Below are positions 1-6,105 of a stretch of 17,147 bases of DNA, in pieces (positions within the stretch are counted from its first letter, which is position 1; each line of letters starts with the position of its first letter). A model generated the notes under the pieces. It searched no databases. It was not told the origin of the DNA and was given only the letters and a program-made list of their open reading frames with translations. The position numbers were made by a program, and so were the translations under genes. Origin of the DNA: JBEVNX01 sp040507895 (lineage in GTDB: Bacteria; Desulfobacterota; Binatia; JACPRU01); NCBI GenBank assembly GCA_040507895.1, contig JBEVNX010000061.1, forward strand, positions 1 through 17,147, in the 5' to 3' direction.

Positions 1-519
1 CGTCTTGTGCGTGTGCAGCACTTCGCCGCTACGGTCCGGTTTGGCGAGCGCGAGAAGAGGCTTCTTGAAGTCCGGCCGATCCGTCTTGTCGCTTCCCTCC
101 TCGGCGGCGAGGGAAGCGAAGGAGATCGCCTTCTCGCCTTCGCCGCCGACCACGAGGTCGGCGCCGAAGAGCGCCACCACCTCCGGCGCAATCGCGCCCG
201 CGGCTGCGAAGGCGAGCATCTCCGTCTCCCAGCACGCGAAGAGGACGCAGAGGAGCTCGCGGGGATCGTCGAGCGCGAGCGCGACGCGCGATCCCTTGGG
301 GAGCCTGCCTCGCAGCGCGGCCGCGAGCTTCTTGACCGCCGCGGAGACCTCCGCGTAGGACACCGGGCCCTCGACCGTGACGAGAGCCACCCGGTCCCCG
401 ACGCTCGCCGCCGCGGCGTGCAGCGTGATGTCTCCCACCCGCTTGAGCGGCACGTGCGCGTAGCGAGCGGTATCCTCCGGCCAGTATGCGGCCAGCGCTC
501 CGAGCGCGCCCTTGCCCAT
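1..519 (-). CDS. ANL-superfamily acyl-CoA synthetase-like protein, partial (N-terminal 173 codons)
   Basis: The ATG at 519 opens a frame that stays open to the window edge, so only the N-terminal part is present. Residues 20-110 read like the N-terminus of an AMP-dependent acyl-CoA synthetase: a VPLKRVGDITLHAAA stretch, then VGDRVALV, a SYAEV segment and KGSRVALALDD. The HTHK near the visible end is what normally follows the ATP-binding P-loop in this family. The Gly/Thr/Lys-rich P-loop itself (usually TSGTTGKPKG) is replaced by AKPDRSGEV, so adenylation may be impaired. The gene begins one base after the stop of the PaaK-like gene upstream (TGA-C-ATG), so translational coupling is likely. 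It is the third consecutive ANL-type gene of the operon. Its C-terminal domain cannot be assessed here. Confidence 0.7.
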   Translation of the reverse strand, partial: MGKGALGALAAYWPEDTARYAHVPLKRVGDITLHAAAASVGDRVALVTVEGPVSYAEVSAAVKKLAAALRGRLPKGSRVALALDDPRELLCVLFACWETEMLAFAAAGAIAPEVVALFGADLVVGGEGEKAISFASLAAEEGSDKTDRPDFKKPLLALAKPDRSGEVLHTHKT

Positions 520-520
520 G

Positions 521-1843
521 TCAGCCGACCTGCCTCTCAGAGAGGACTGGCGCCACGCCCTTCACCGCGACGGGGAGCTCGCGCACCCAGGCGATATCGC
601 TCGCGACACCGAAGCGCCCCTCGAGGCAAGCTCTCAACCGTTCGGCGAGGGCCGGTGCGTCGCGCGCGGGCTCGGACACAAGAAGCCGCAGCTTGCCCGC
701 GTCGAGTCCCTCTCGCGAGATGATGAACGGCATACCCACAGTCTCCGGGACTCCCTCCTCGAGCGCCAGCTGCACGTCGTACGGCACCAGCGTCTGCGCA
801 CCGAACCGGAAGCTGTTCTCCCAGCGCCCGACGATCTTAATTCTCGGCGACGGAAGGCCGCAAGGACACGGATCGTCGTCGATGGTGACCACGTCCTCGC
901 TGTCGTAGCGGAGGTACACCGAGCCCTCGGGGATCAAGAAGCAGTGTACCATCGTACCGCGGCTGCGCGGCGCGACCGGCAGTCGCGTCTCGCGATCGAG
1001 CGCCTCGACGTAACACGTGTCCGGTGAGACGTGGAGCCCGCGGCTCTCGGTGCAGGACATGGCCAGCACGCCTTCCGTCGCGCCGGCGGCTTCGGAGATT
1101 CGCGCCACGCCCGTCAGCTCGCGTAGGTGCGCCCCCATTCCCGCGGTGATCGGCGCGCCCGTGACGAGCAGCACCTCGACGCCGTCGAACAGGGCCCGCG
1201 GCTCCACGCCAAGGCGCCGAGCGGCCGTCAAAATCGGGAACACCATCGGTAGGAACATCGCCACGTAGCGCGGCCGGAAGCGTCGCAGCGCATCGACGAT
1301 GCGATCGGCATAGCGCGGCAGGTAGGTGCCCGAGACCACGATGCATTGCGCTTCGAAGAACTCGGCGAGAAAGGGCTGGATGGCCGCGTACGCGTGCCAG
1401 GCGGGCGCCGAAATCACGAACGCAGAGCCGGGGCGGAAGCCCGCCCACCAGTGCGCGCGCGCCGAGGACTTTCCCTGCACCCGGCGCCAGCGCGCGTTGA
1501 TGGTGAGAAACGTCGTACCGATCGTCCCCGAGCTCACCGTCAGCGTCTCGCCGGCGCGCGGATCGACGCTTCGCTCGATGCCGAGGCGATGGCTGCCGCG
1601 CTCGCTCTGCCAGGCCAGCATGTCCTTCTTGCGAAACGTCGGGAGCCGGGCGAGGTCGGTGAGCGTCCGGAAGCTCGCCACGTCGAAGCCGGCGGCGCTG
1701 AAGCGATCGCGATAGAAGGGTAGCTCCGCGACCGCGATCTCGAGCACCCGCCGTACGCGCGCCGTCCACCAGCGGCGGAGCGCCGCCGGGGAGAGCAAGT
1801 CCAGTCGATCGAAGGGTTCCGCCACGCGCCGGGTCAGCTCCAC
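521..1843 (-). CDS. Phenylacetate-CoA ligase (PaaK)-like adenylate-forming enzyme
   Basis: A 440-residue protein, the usual length of PaaK/coenzyme F390 synthetase-type ligases, which activate a carboxylate with ATP and load it on CoA. Visible are LPFYRDRF (about 41-48), the P-loop-like SSGTIGT (104-110), the acid-bearing GATEG, GLHVSPDTCYVE, an aromatic LRYDSED core, the CPCG zinc-ribbon-like turn and the KIVGRWEN hinge, followed by a normal C-terminal domain. The P-loop lacks its usual final Lys-Pro. I chose the GTG at 1843 because GGAGG lies five bases upstream and it overlaps the upstream stop by ten bases. The ATG at 1876 (451 residues) is possible but has no SD. It sits between two ANL-like genes with worse motifs and may be the only catalytically competent one. 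The acid substrate is unknown. Confidence 0.8.
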   Translation of the reverse strand: MELTRRVAEPFDRLDLLSPAALRRWWTARVRRVLEIAVAELPFYRDRFSAAGFDVASFRTLTDLARLPTFRKKDMLAWQSERGSHRLGIERSVDPRAGETLTVSSGTIGTTFLTINARWRRVQGKSSARAHWWAGFRPGSAFVISAPAWHAYAAIQPFLAEFFEAQCIVVSGTYLPRYADRIVDALRRFRPRYVAMFLPMVFPILTAARRLGVEPRALFDGVEVLLVTGAPITAGMGAHLRELTGVARISEAAGATEGVLAMSCTESRGLHVSPDTCYVEALDRETRLPVAPRSRGTMVHCFLIPEGSVYLRYDSEDVVTIDDDPCPCGLPSPRIKIVGRWENSFRFGAQTLVPYDVQLALEEGVPETVGMPFIISREGLDAGKLRLLVSEPARDAPALAERLRACLEGRFGVASDIAWVRELPVAVKGVAPVLSERQVG

Positions 1844-2688
1844 GCGAGCCTCCACGCGGCCGGCTCGCTCCGACATCCCGGCGCGACGATTTCGCCAGCC
1901 CCAAGCCGATACCGCACGGCCGGGCATTCGGCCGCGAAGCGCGTGGTGACCGCCACCTGACCCTCCGGAAGCTTCTCGACGTGGTAGCCGCGATCGAGGT
2001 GGAAGAAGCCGCAAGCGGCGCAATCCCCGCTGATGAGAAACGCGGCGTCAGCACGCAACAGCCGCCGCACCGGTACCCCGAGCGAATCGCTGAGTCTGTG
2101 GGCCTCCCGCGACGCCGGCGCTCCTTCGACCTCCGCGACGGCCGCCCAGCGTAGCGCGCCCTCTCCGCGCCGGCCCTGCGTCGCGATCGCATCGGCGAGT
2201 GGGGCTACGAGATCGCGCCTCACCACCAGCGCGGACGGACGCACGGTTTCGAGAATCCCCAAGAAACGACCCGTCATGCTCGCCACGCCGTCGTTGCAGA
2301 TCACGTTCGCCCCGAGGCCTGTCGCGGCACCGCGCTTCAAGTGGGACACGTAGATCGAGGAGGAAAGCAGCACGCACGGGTTCGATCCGTAGTCGAAGAA
2401 CGCGATCGTTTGACCGGCCTCGAGCCCGAAGCGCTCCCACAAGCGGGATAAGACTCTCGCCCATGCGCTCAGCTCCCGGGGCTGAAGACCTGACCACACG
2501 GGAGGCTCGCTCGTCATCTCGATCTGCAGCGCCACCGGTGGACGGACGCCGGCACGCAGCCGCCCACCGAACGGATCGTCGTGCCGCGCCGCGTGATCTT
2601 CGAGCTCTTCCAGCGCCCATGGTTCCGGCGCCCCTCGCCCGAGACGCGGACGATAGAAGGGAAAATCGCGAAGGTCGGGCAGCCGCAC
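1834..2688 (-). CDS. Truncated, degenerate PaaK-like adenylation domain protein
   Basis: A 284-residue protein from a GTG directly behind an in-frame TAG. It has a weak N-terminal PaaK-like FYRPRL. The P-loop position (about 59-67) reads TSEPPVWSG instead of TSGTTGKPT. From there it follows PaaK through a Rossmann-like core (TGLGANVICN; SALVVRRDL) to CGFFHLDRGYHVEKL and VRYRLGAGEI, and then stops where the hinge and the roughly 120-residue C-terminal domain would begin. It therefore lacks both the nucleotide loop and the swinging domain. It could be a decayed paralogue or a non-catalytic partner of the neighbouring ligase; overlapping and abutting junctions argue that it is still translated. 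No SD is visible before the GTG, and it lies 11 bases after the membrane-protein stop, so coupling is likely. The family call is fairly sure; the function is unknown. Confidence 0.6.
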   Translation of the reverse strand: MRLPDLRDFPFYRPRLGRGAPEPWALEELEDHAARHDDPFGGRLRAGVRPPVALQIEMTSEPPVWSGLQPRELSAWARVLSRLWERFGLEAGQTIAFFDYGSNPCVLLSSSIYVSHLKRGAATGLGANVICNDGVASMTGRFLGILETVRPSALVVRRDLVAPLADAIATQGRRGEGALRWAAVAEVEGAPASREAHRLSDSLGVPVRRLLRADAAFLISGDCAACGFFHLDRGYHVEKLPEGQVAVTTRFAAECPAVRYRLGAGEIVAPGCRSEPAAWRLAWS

Positions 2689-2699
2689 CTAGCGGTGGA

Positions 2700-3218
2700 T
2701 CAGAACTTGGCCATCGCGCCGCCCAGGGTGGCGAGCAGCGCGGCGACGACGTTCCAGTAGTAGAAGCGATCCTGCCAGAGCGTGACCCACTCCTGCGCAG
2801 CGCGCTTTTCTTCGAGATCGCGTAGCCCGGCCGAATACGGCAGCTTCTTGGTGAGGATGACCTGGTACCAGTAGCCGGAGAGCGCGCCGGTGATGAGCAG
2901 CACGAACCACGACGCAGCCATCAGCACGATCCAGCGCCCGTAGGGCCCGGTGATGAAGTCGGCAGTGAAAAAGTTCGCCAGCTGCCCCATCAACCAGAGG
3001 CGCGTGAATCCCGTGAGCCCGAGCAAGACGATGGCCGTGGTCCCCACGACCATCAGCCCCATGCCGATCTTTTGGCTGACCACCGTCGAGTGCGCCGGCG
3101 GAATGCGTTTCAACGCGGGGTTCAAGATCGCCGTGTTGAAGACGATCGACCCCACCAACATGATCGCCGCGTAGATGTGAACGACCCGCAGGAGCTGGAG
3201 CCAGAAGATGGTCGACAC
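2700..3218 (-). CDS. Four-helix integral membrane protein (CopD/HemJ-like type)
   Basis: A 172-residue protein with about four hydrophobic helices: roughly 5-30, 50-72, 90-115 and a C-terminal one near 150-170. A conserved-looking His lies in the first (RVVHIYAAIMLVGSIVF, His14). A His early in helix one followed by a small-residue patch is typical of the CopD/DUF2269/HemJ-type membrane proteins, some of which bind haem or copper; this assignment is only by resemblance. The charged segment before the last helix (TKKLPYSAGLRDLEEKRAA) is probably a loop. The GTG at 3218 is the first possible start in this frame after the upstream gene's TAG and has no SD; it lies immediately after a predicted RNA stem. 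The next Met is at residue 20 and would delete half of helix one. It could supply a membrane anchor or redox partner to the operon, but nothing proves this. Confidence 0.65.
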   Translation of the reverse strand: MSTIFWLQLLRVVHIYAAIMLVGSIVFNTAILNPALKRIPPAHSTVVSQKIGMGLMVVGTTAIVLLGLTGFTRLWLMGQLANFFTADFITGPYGRWIVLMAASWFVLLITGALSGYWYQVILTKKLPYSAGLRDLEEKRAAQEWVTLWQDRFYYWNVVAALLATLGGAMAKF

Positions 3219-3221
3219 GGC

Positions 3222-3310
3222 CGAGTCGGCACCGCGACTGCGACGGGTCGGCTCCGTGGACGGCGACGAGTCGGACCCAGCCGACTCGTCGCGCTCGCGG
3301 CGCCGACTCG
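3222..3310. repeat. Cluster of CGAGTCGG octamers, two direct and two inverted, forming nested stems
   Basis: The octamer occurs at 3222-3229 and 3267-3274, and inverted at 3281-3288 and 3303-3310. A one-mismatch copy is at 3244-3251. The inner pair extends to a perfect 12-bp inverted repeat (3263-3274 with 3281-3292, six-base loop). The outer pair gives nine perfect base pairs (3222-3230 with 3302-3310). The structure fills the 93-base gap between two minus-strand genes and ends one to three bases before the GTG start of the second. No T-tract follows, so a simple Rho-independent terminator is unlikely; a processing, stabilising or translation-gating element fits better. Confidence 0.65.
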
Positions 3311-3311
3311 C

Positions 3312-4697
3312 CTAGTCGTGCCAGATCTTCGACCGGTTACGGATACGGTCGGTGATGTACCCCGTCTTGTAATACGTGTCGTAGAACTCTTCGTCGACGT
3401 TGTGAATCACCGCTCCGAAGTGTGCCTGCATCGGGTTGTACGTCACCGGCCATTGGCCGAAGTTCTTCACGCAGTAGTCGATGTACGACGTGAGCGCTTC
3501 CTTCACCCAGGGCGCCGGCCTCGTGCGCGGATCCTTTAGGATCGCGTCGCGGGTTGCGTCCTTCCAGGGTGAGCCGACCGCGCGCAGATAGCCGGTCGGC
3601 GCGTCGTTCATCACGCCTTCCTTGCCGTACTTCTCGTCGTACCAGAAGTTGACGAGCTGTTCGGCGGATTTCCAGCGAGGCGACGGCACGTAGGTCGCTT
3701 CCTTGACGTCCTTGATGCCGAACACCTTGATCTGGCCGGTGGAGATCGGCGCCTTCGGGTTCGGCGCTTCGACGTGAAAACCGAGACCGCGGCTGATCTC
3801 CGGCATCGCCCCGAACAGGATCTCGGGATTGAATCCGCAGTACACCCAGTTGCCGAGTCCCATCGCCTCCGAGGCGAGGCGGATGTTCTGGATCTGCATC
3901 CCGGTCGGGTAGCTCTCGACCTGGAAGATCAGCTGCTCCGAGGCGGCGATCGTCGATGCGAGCTCGAGCTTTCCTTCACCGATCCACTTCTCGCAGCCCG
4001 CCGGCCGGCCGCCATTCCACTCGTCGACGAAGTACATGTGCCAGCAGTCCATGAAGTTGATCAGCGCCGAATTGAGGTACCCGGCATCGGTGAGGGGTAT
4101 GAACCACGTGGTCCCTGGGCTGTTCATGTTGACCTGGTAGGGGCCCATGAGCGTGGCGTTCGGAGCGCCCTGCGCGCGCATCGCGTTGTCGATGTCGGGG
4201 CGCTGATCGAGGATCTGCGTCGTGCACTCCTCGTACCACCGCAGGACCTTGTCGTAGTCCTTCTCCCCCTCGATCTCGATCGGCTTTTCGCGCTTGGTGG
4301 TCGGCTTGTAGATGAACGCGCCTTCGTCGTTGATGATCAGGAGGTCAGTCGCCAGCGAGTTGCCGGGGTGCGGCGTGGTGCGGCCCGCGATCCAGGTGAG
4401 CTCGTGAAAGCCGCCATCGAGGGAAATGTCCCATGCCACGAGGCCGTTCGGCCCGCAGGCGGCCCAGGCAATCAGCGCCTCCTCGAGCTTGCTGAGCGGC
4501 GTTGGCTTCTTCTTGGAGACGAACTGCATCGGGCCCTTTTGTTGCTTGACCAGGCGGCCCGTCGCCGGGTGCTTGTACTCCGTTCCCGAGTCGATCCGGT
4601 ACCCGTGGCCCACGCGGCGGCTGCGGATCGTCGTGCACAGTTGAAACAAGCTCGGCGTTTGCTCGAATGCATGCTTCAGTCGGTCTTTGTCGGTCAT
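3312..4697 (-). CDS. Large protein with nitroreductase-superfamily-like signatures, function unknown
   Basis: A 461-residue protein. The ATG at 4697 has an excellent SD (GGAGGAGG at 4703-4710); an in-frame ATG at 4781 lies next to the predicted promoter and is rejected. I do not recognise a named family with certainty. Two segments resemble flavin-dependent nitroreductases: TIRSRRVGHGYRI near the N-terminus followed by KLEEALIAWAACGPNG (like the RRS-R motif plus the first helix), and QIQNIRLASEAMGLGNWVY in the middle, which matches the helix ending in GLG of that fold. It is roughly twice the usual nitroreductase size, with an extra N-terminal loop (HPATGRLVKQQKG), an insert with several Trp and Tyr, and a C-terminal tail ending KIWHD. 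No signal peptide or membrane helix is evident. It is first in its operon and diverges from a true nitroreductase gene. Family placement is inference. Confidence 0.6.
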   Translation of the reverse strand: MTDKDRLKHAFEQTPSLFQLCTTIRSRRVGHGYRIDSGTEYKHPATGRLVKQQKGPMQFVSKKKPTPLSKLEEALIAWAACGPNGLVAWDISLDGGFHELTWIAGRTTPHPGNSLATDLLIINDEGAFIYKPTTKREKPIEIEGEKDYDKVLRWYEECTTQILDQRPDIDNAMRAQGAPNATLMGPYQVNMNSPGTTWFIPLTDAGYLNSALINFMDCWHMYFVDEWNGGRPAGCEKWIGEGKLELASTIAASEQLIFQVESYPTGMQIQNIRLASEAMGLGNWVYCGFNPEILFGAMPEISRGLGFHVEAPNPKAPISTGQIKVFGIKDVKEATYVPSPRWKSAEQLVNFWYDEKYGKEGVMNDAPTGYLRAVGSPWKDATRDAILKDPRTRPAPWVKEALTSYIDYCVKNFGQWPVTYNPMQAHFGAVIHNVDEEFYDTYYKTGYITDRIRNRSKIWHD

Positions 4698-4713
4698 GGC
4701 GACCTCCTCCTTG

Positions 4714-4730
4714 GGCGCTACCGAAGCGCC
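4714..4730 (-). promoter_or_regulatory. Small leader hairpin upstream of the SD of the 461-residue gene
   Basis: On the minus strand, GGCGCT and AGCGCC form a six-base-pair stem around a five-base loop. It ends three bases before the GGAGGAGG ribosome site. It could stabilise the 5' end or keep the SD open. Short GC stems arise by chance in DNA of this composition. Confidence 0.3.
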
Positions 4731-4770
4731 ACAACGCCGCGGGGCGACATGTTTCGCCGTCGCAGCGCCC

Positions 4771-4800
4771 TGCATAGTCAACGGATCGTCGCGGTGTCAA
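4771..4800 (-). promoter_or_regulatory. Candidate sigma70-type promoter for the left operon
   Basis: Reading the minus strand, a perfect TTGACA (4800-4795) is followed after 18 bases by TATGCA (4776-4771), a partial -10. Transcription would begin near 4764, leaving a leader of about 67 bases that contains the small hairpin and the SD. The match is strong at -35 and weak at -10. A second GTTGAC lies within the spacer. Confidence 0.45.
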
Positions 4801-4856
4801 CGGCTCTAGCGAGGTTTGCAGCGCCAGACGCCGGCCACAGGGCGACCGCACACCCC

Positions 4857-4918
4857 TAGTTCAAAAGATTGTGCGATCTCGCGGGTTGCGCAATGGATTC
4901 GCTCGTGACTTTGAACTA
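4857..4918. promoter_or_regulatory. Inverted repeat TAGTTCAAA/TTTGAACTA, possible operator of the divergent operons
   Basis: Two perfect nine-base arms at 4857-4865 and 4910-4918 are separated by 44 bases. They are AT-rich in a very GC-rich setting. Between them lies a weaker repeat, ATTGTGCG/TGCGCAAT (4868-4875 and 4887-4894), with two wobble positions. The right outer arm overlaps the candidate -35 of the rightward operon, as a repressor site might. No regulator gene is present in the window. It could instead be an RNA structure, though the RNA would have to start upstream of 4857. Confidence 0.4.
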
Positions 4919-4938
4919 TCCAGCCCGAATCTTCTAAG
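4911..4938 (+). promoter_or_regulatory. Candidate promoter of the rightward catabolic operon
   Basis: TTGAAC (4911-4916, four of six matches to the -35 consensus) is followed after 16 bases by TCTAAG (4933-4938, four of six to the -10). The start would fall near 4945, right before the GGAGGA ribosome site at 4947-4952, so the leader would be very short. Its -35 shares bases with the right arm of the inverted repeat. Confidence 0.35.
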
Positions 4939-4960
4939 CGCCACGAGGAGGAACGAGTCC

Positions 4961-5749
4961 ATGGAATTCCAACAGGTGCTGGGCATCCGTAGATCGATCC
5001 GCTACTTCGACCCCGACAGGCAGGTCGAGCCGGAGAAGCTCCAGAAGATCCTCGAGGCCTGCCGCATCGCTTCCTGCGCGGTGAACGCGCACTGGCTGAA
5101 GGCGGTGGTCGTGCGGCGCGCCGACATCGCGCCCGACGATCTCGAGAAGATGAAGAACCCCGTGCAGGCCAACGTGATCGCCCTCGCCCCAGTCCACATC
5201 TACCTGTACGGCGACCCCGGCGTCGTCAACAAATACAAGGGAGCGCGGCTGAAGCAGCTCTTCGACTACGGCGCGCTCAATCCGACGCACGGATGGAGCC
5301 ACAAGTTCGTCGACGAGACCGTCTACCCGCAGATCTTGAAGCCGCTCACCGAAACCCCGGTCTATCCCGTGGCGCTCGCTTTCGATTGCGGCATCGCCGC
5401 GTGTCAGGGGCTGCTGATGGCGTTCGAGCTCGGGCTCGGCGCGTGCTTGACCGCATTCGTCCAAGACGTGGTGAAGAAATACACGAAGGTTCCCGACGAG
5501 TGGATCCCCTTCTACTCCATAAACGTCGGCTACCCGCTGGAGTCGCGCGAGGCGGGCGGGCAGCGGCCGCGTCCTCCGTTCGAGGAGCAATACTTCCTCA
5601 ACCGCTATGGCAACGCGTTCCCGCGCGATCCCAAGGTGGTGAAGGAGCTCGAAGAGTCGAAGCTGTTCACGACCCCAGCGCGGCCGGACAATGGCGAGCG
5701 CCGCAAGGAGGTCCGCGACCTGGCGCGACGTCTGAACCTGCCGATGTAG
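4961..5749 (+). CDS. Nitroreductase family protein
   Basis: A 262-residue FMN-dependent oxidoreductase of the nitroreductase superfamily, which reduces nitro groups, quinones, enones or related acceptors with NAD(P)H. It begins with the family hallmark IRRSIRYFDPDR (residues 9-20), in which the Arg/Ser residues contact the FMN phosphate, followed by EKLQKILEACRIASCAVNAHW. The central helix (AACQGLLMAFELGLGACLTAF) is the standard FMN-binding region, and INVGYPLE is the usual C-terminal strand. A tail of about 60 charged residues extends beyond the normal domain. The ATG at 4961 has GGAGGA eight bases upstream; the longer upstream reading lacks an SD and overlaps the promoter. It is the first gene of the rightward operon, four bases before the next start. 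The true substrate is unknown. Confidence 0.88.
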   Translation: MEFQQVLGIRRSIRYFDPDRQVEPEKLQKILEACRIASCAVNAHWLKAVVVRRADIAPDDLEKMKNPVQANVIALAPVHIYLYGDPGVVNKYKGARLKQLFDYGALNPTHGWSHKFVDETVYPQILKPLTETPVYPVALAFDCGIAACQGLLMAFELGLGACLTAFVQDVVKKYTKVPDEWIPFYSINVGYPLESREAGGQRPRPPFEEQYFLNRYGNAFPRDPKVVKELEESKLFTTPARPDNGERRKEVRDLARRLNLPM

Positions 5750-5753
5750 CTGC

Positions 5754-6095
5754 ATGGCGCTCGACAAGCCGATCGGTGAGTACGCTTCGGTCAAGTCCTG
5801 GGACGAGGGCCTGCGCAATCACTGGGGCGGTGAGCCGCTCAAGGAGGATCCGAGCATGACGGAGGCGCTCGAGAAGTTCTGCGCCTTCGTCGGCGAGGAT
5901 CCCGACACGATTCTCGGCAAGCTGTTTCGCATTCGCAAATCGGACGGCGAGCGAGTCCTGTCGGTGAAGTGGCGCACCCACTACGCTGACAAGATCAAGC
6001 AGTTCCGAGCGCAGCAGCCCGGTCCGGAGGGTCAACGCCAGGGCTCGGCGGTGCTGTCCTTCATGATCCACAACGGAGTTCTCATCCAGGCCTGA
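5754..6095 (+). CDS. Small protein resembling a solo tyrosine-recombinase core-binding (SAM-like) domain
   Basis: A 113-residue soluble protein with no catalytic motif that I recognise. Residues 38-60 (ALEKFCAFVGEDPDTIL onward), 72-86 (WRTHYADKIKQFRAQ) and 101-113 (VLSFMIHNGVLIQA) follow the pattern of the helical N-terminal core-binding domain of tyrosine recombinases: a helix, a GxDPD turn, a middle helix, and a final helix ending SF-x-HNG. The catalytic domain with its R-H-R-Y residues is absent, and the next gene starts ten bases later. The ATG at 5754 has no SD and would depend on coupling to the nitroreductase stop four bases before. The ATG at 5856 has a strong AAGGAGG eight bases upstream and would give a 79-residue protein beginning exactly at this domain, so either or both starts may be used. 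The domain call is inference; otherwise it is a hypothetical protein. Confidence 0.65.
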   Translation: MALDKPIGEYASVKSWDEGLRNHWGGEPLKEDPSMTEALEKFCAFVGEDPDTILGKLFRIRKSDGERVLSVKWRTHYADKIKQFRAQQPGPEGQRQGSAVLSFMIHNGVLIQA

Positions 6096-6105
6096 AGGAG
6101 CCGCC

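Noticed and set aside
837..2192. 451-codon minus-strand frame across the two PaaK-like genes
   Set aside because: Same strand but a different frame from the genes with recognisable ligase motifs; Arg/Gly/Ala-rich shadow.
4698..4781. Upstream ATG at 4781 for the 461-residue gene
   Set aside because: It lies between the -35 and -10 of the likely promoter and has no SD, whereas the ATG at 4697 has GGAGGAGG.
3774..4859. 361-codon plus-strand frame
   Set aside because: Antisense to the 461-residue gene and crosses its promoter; it has no SD and no recognisable motif.
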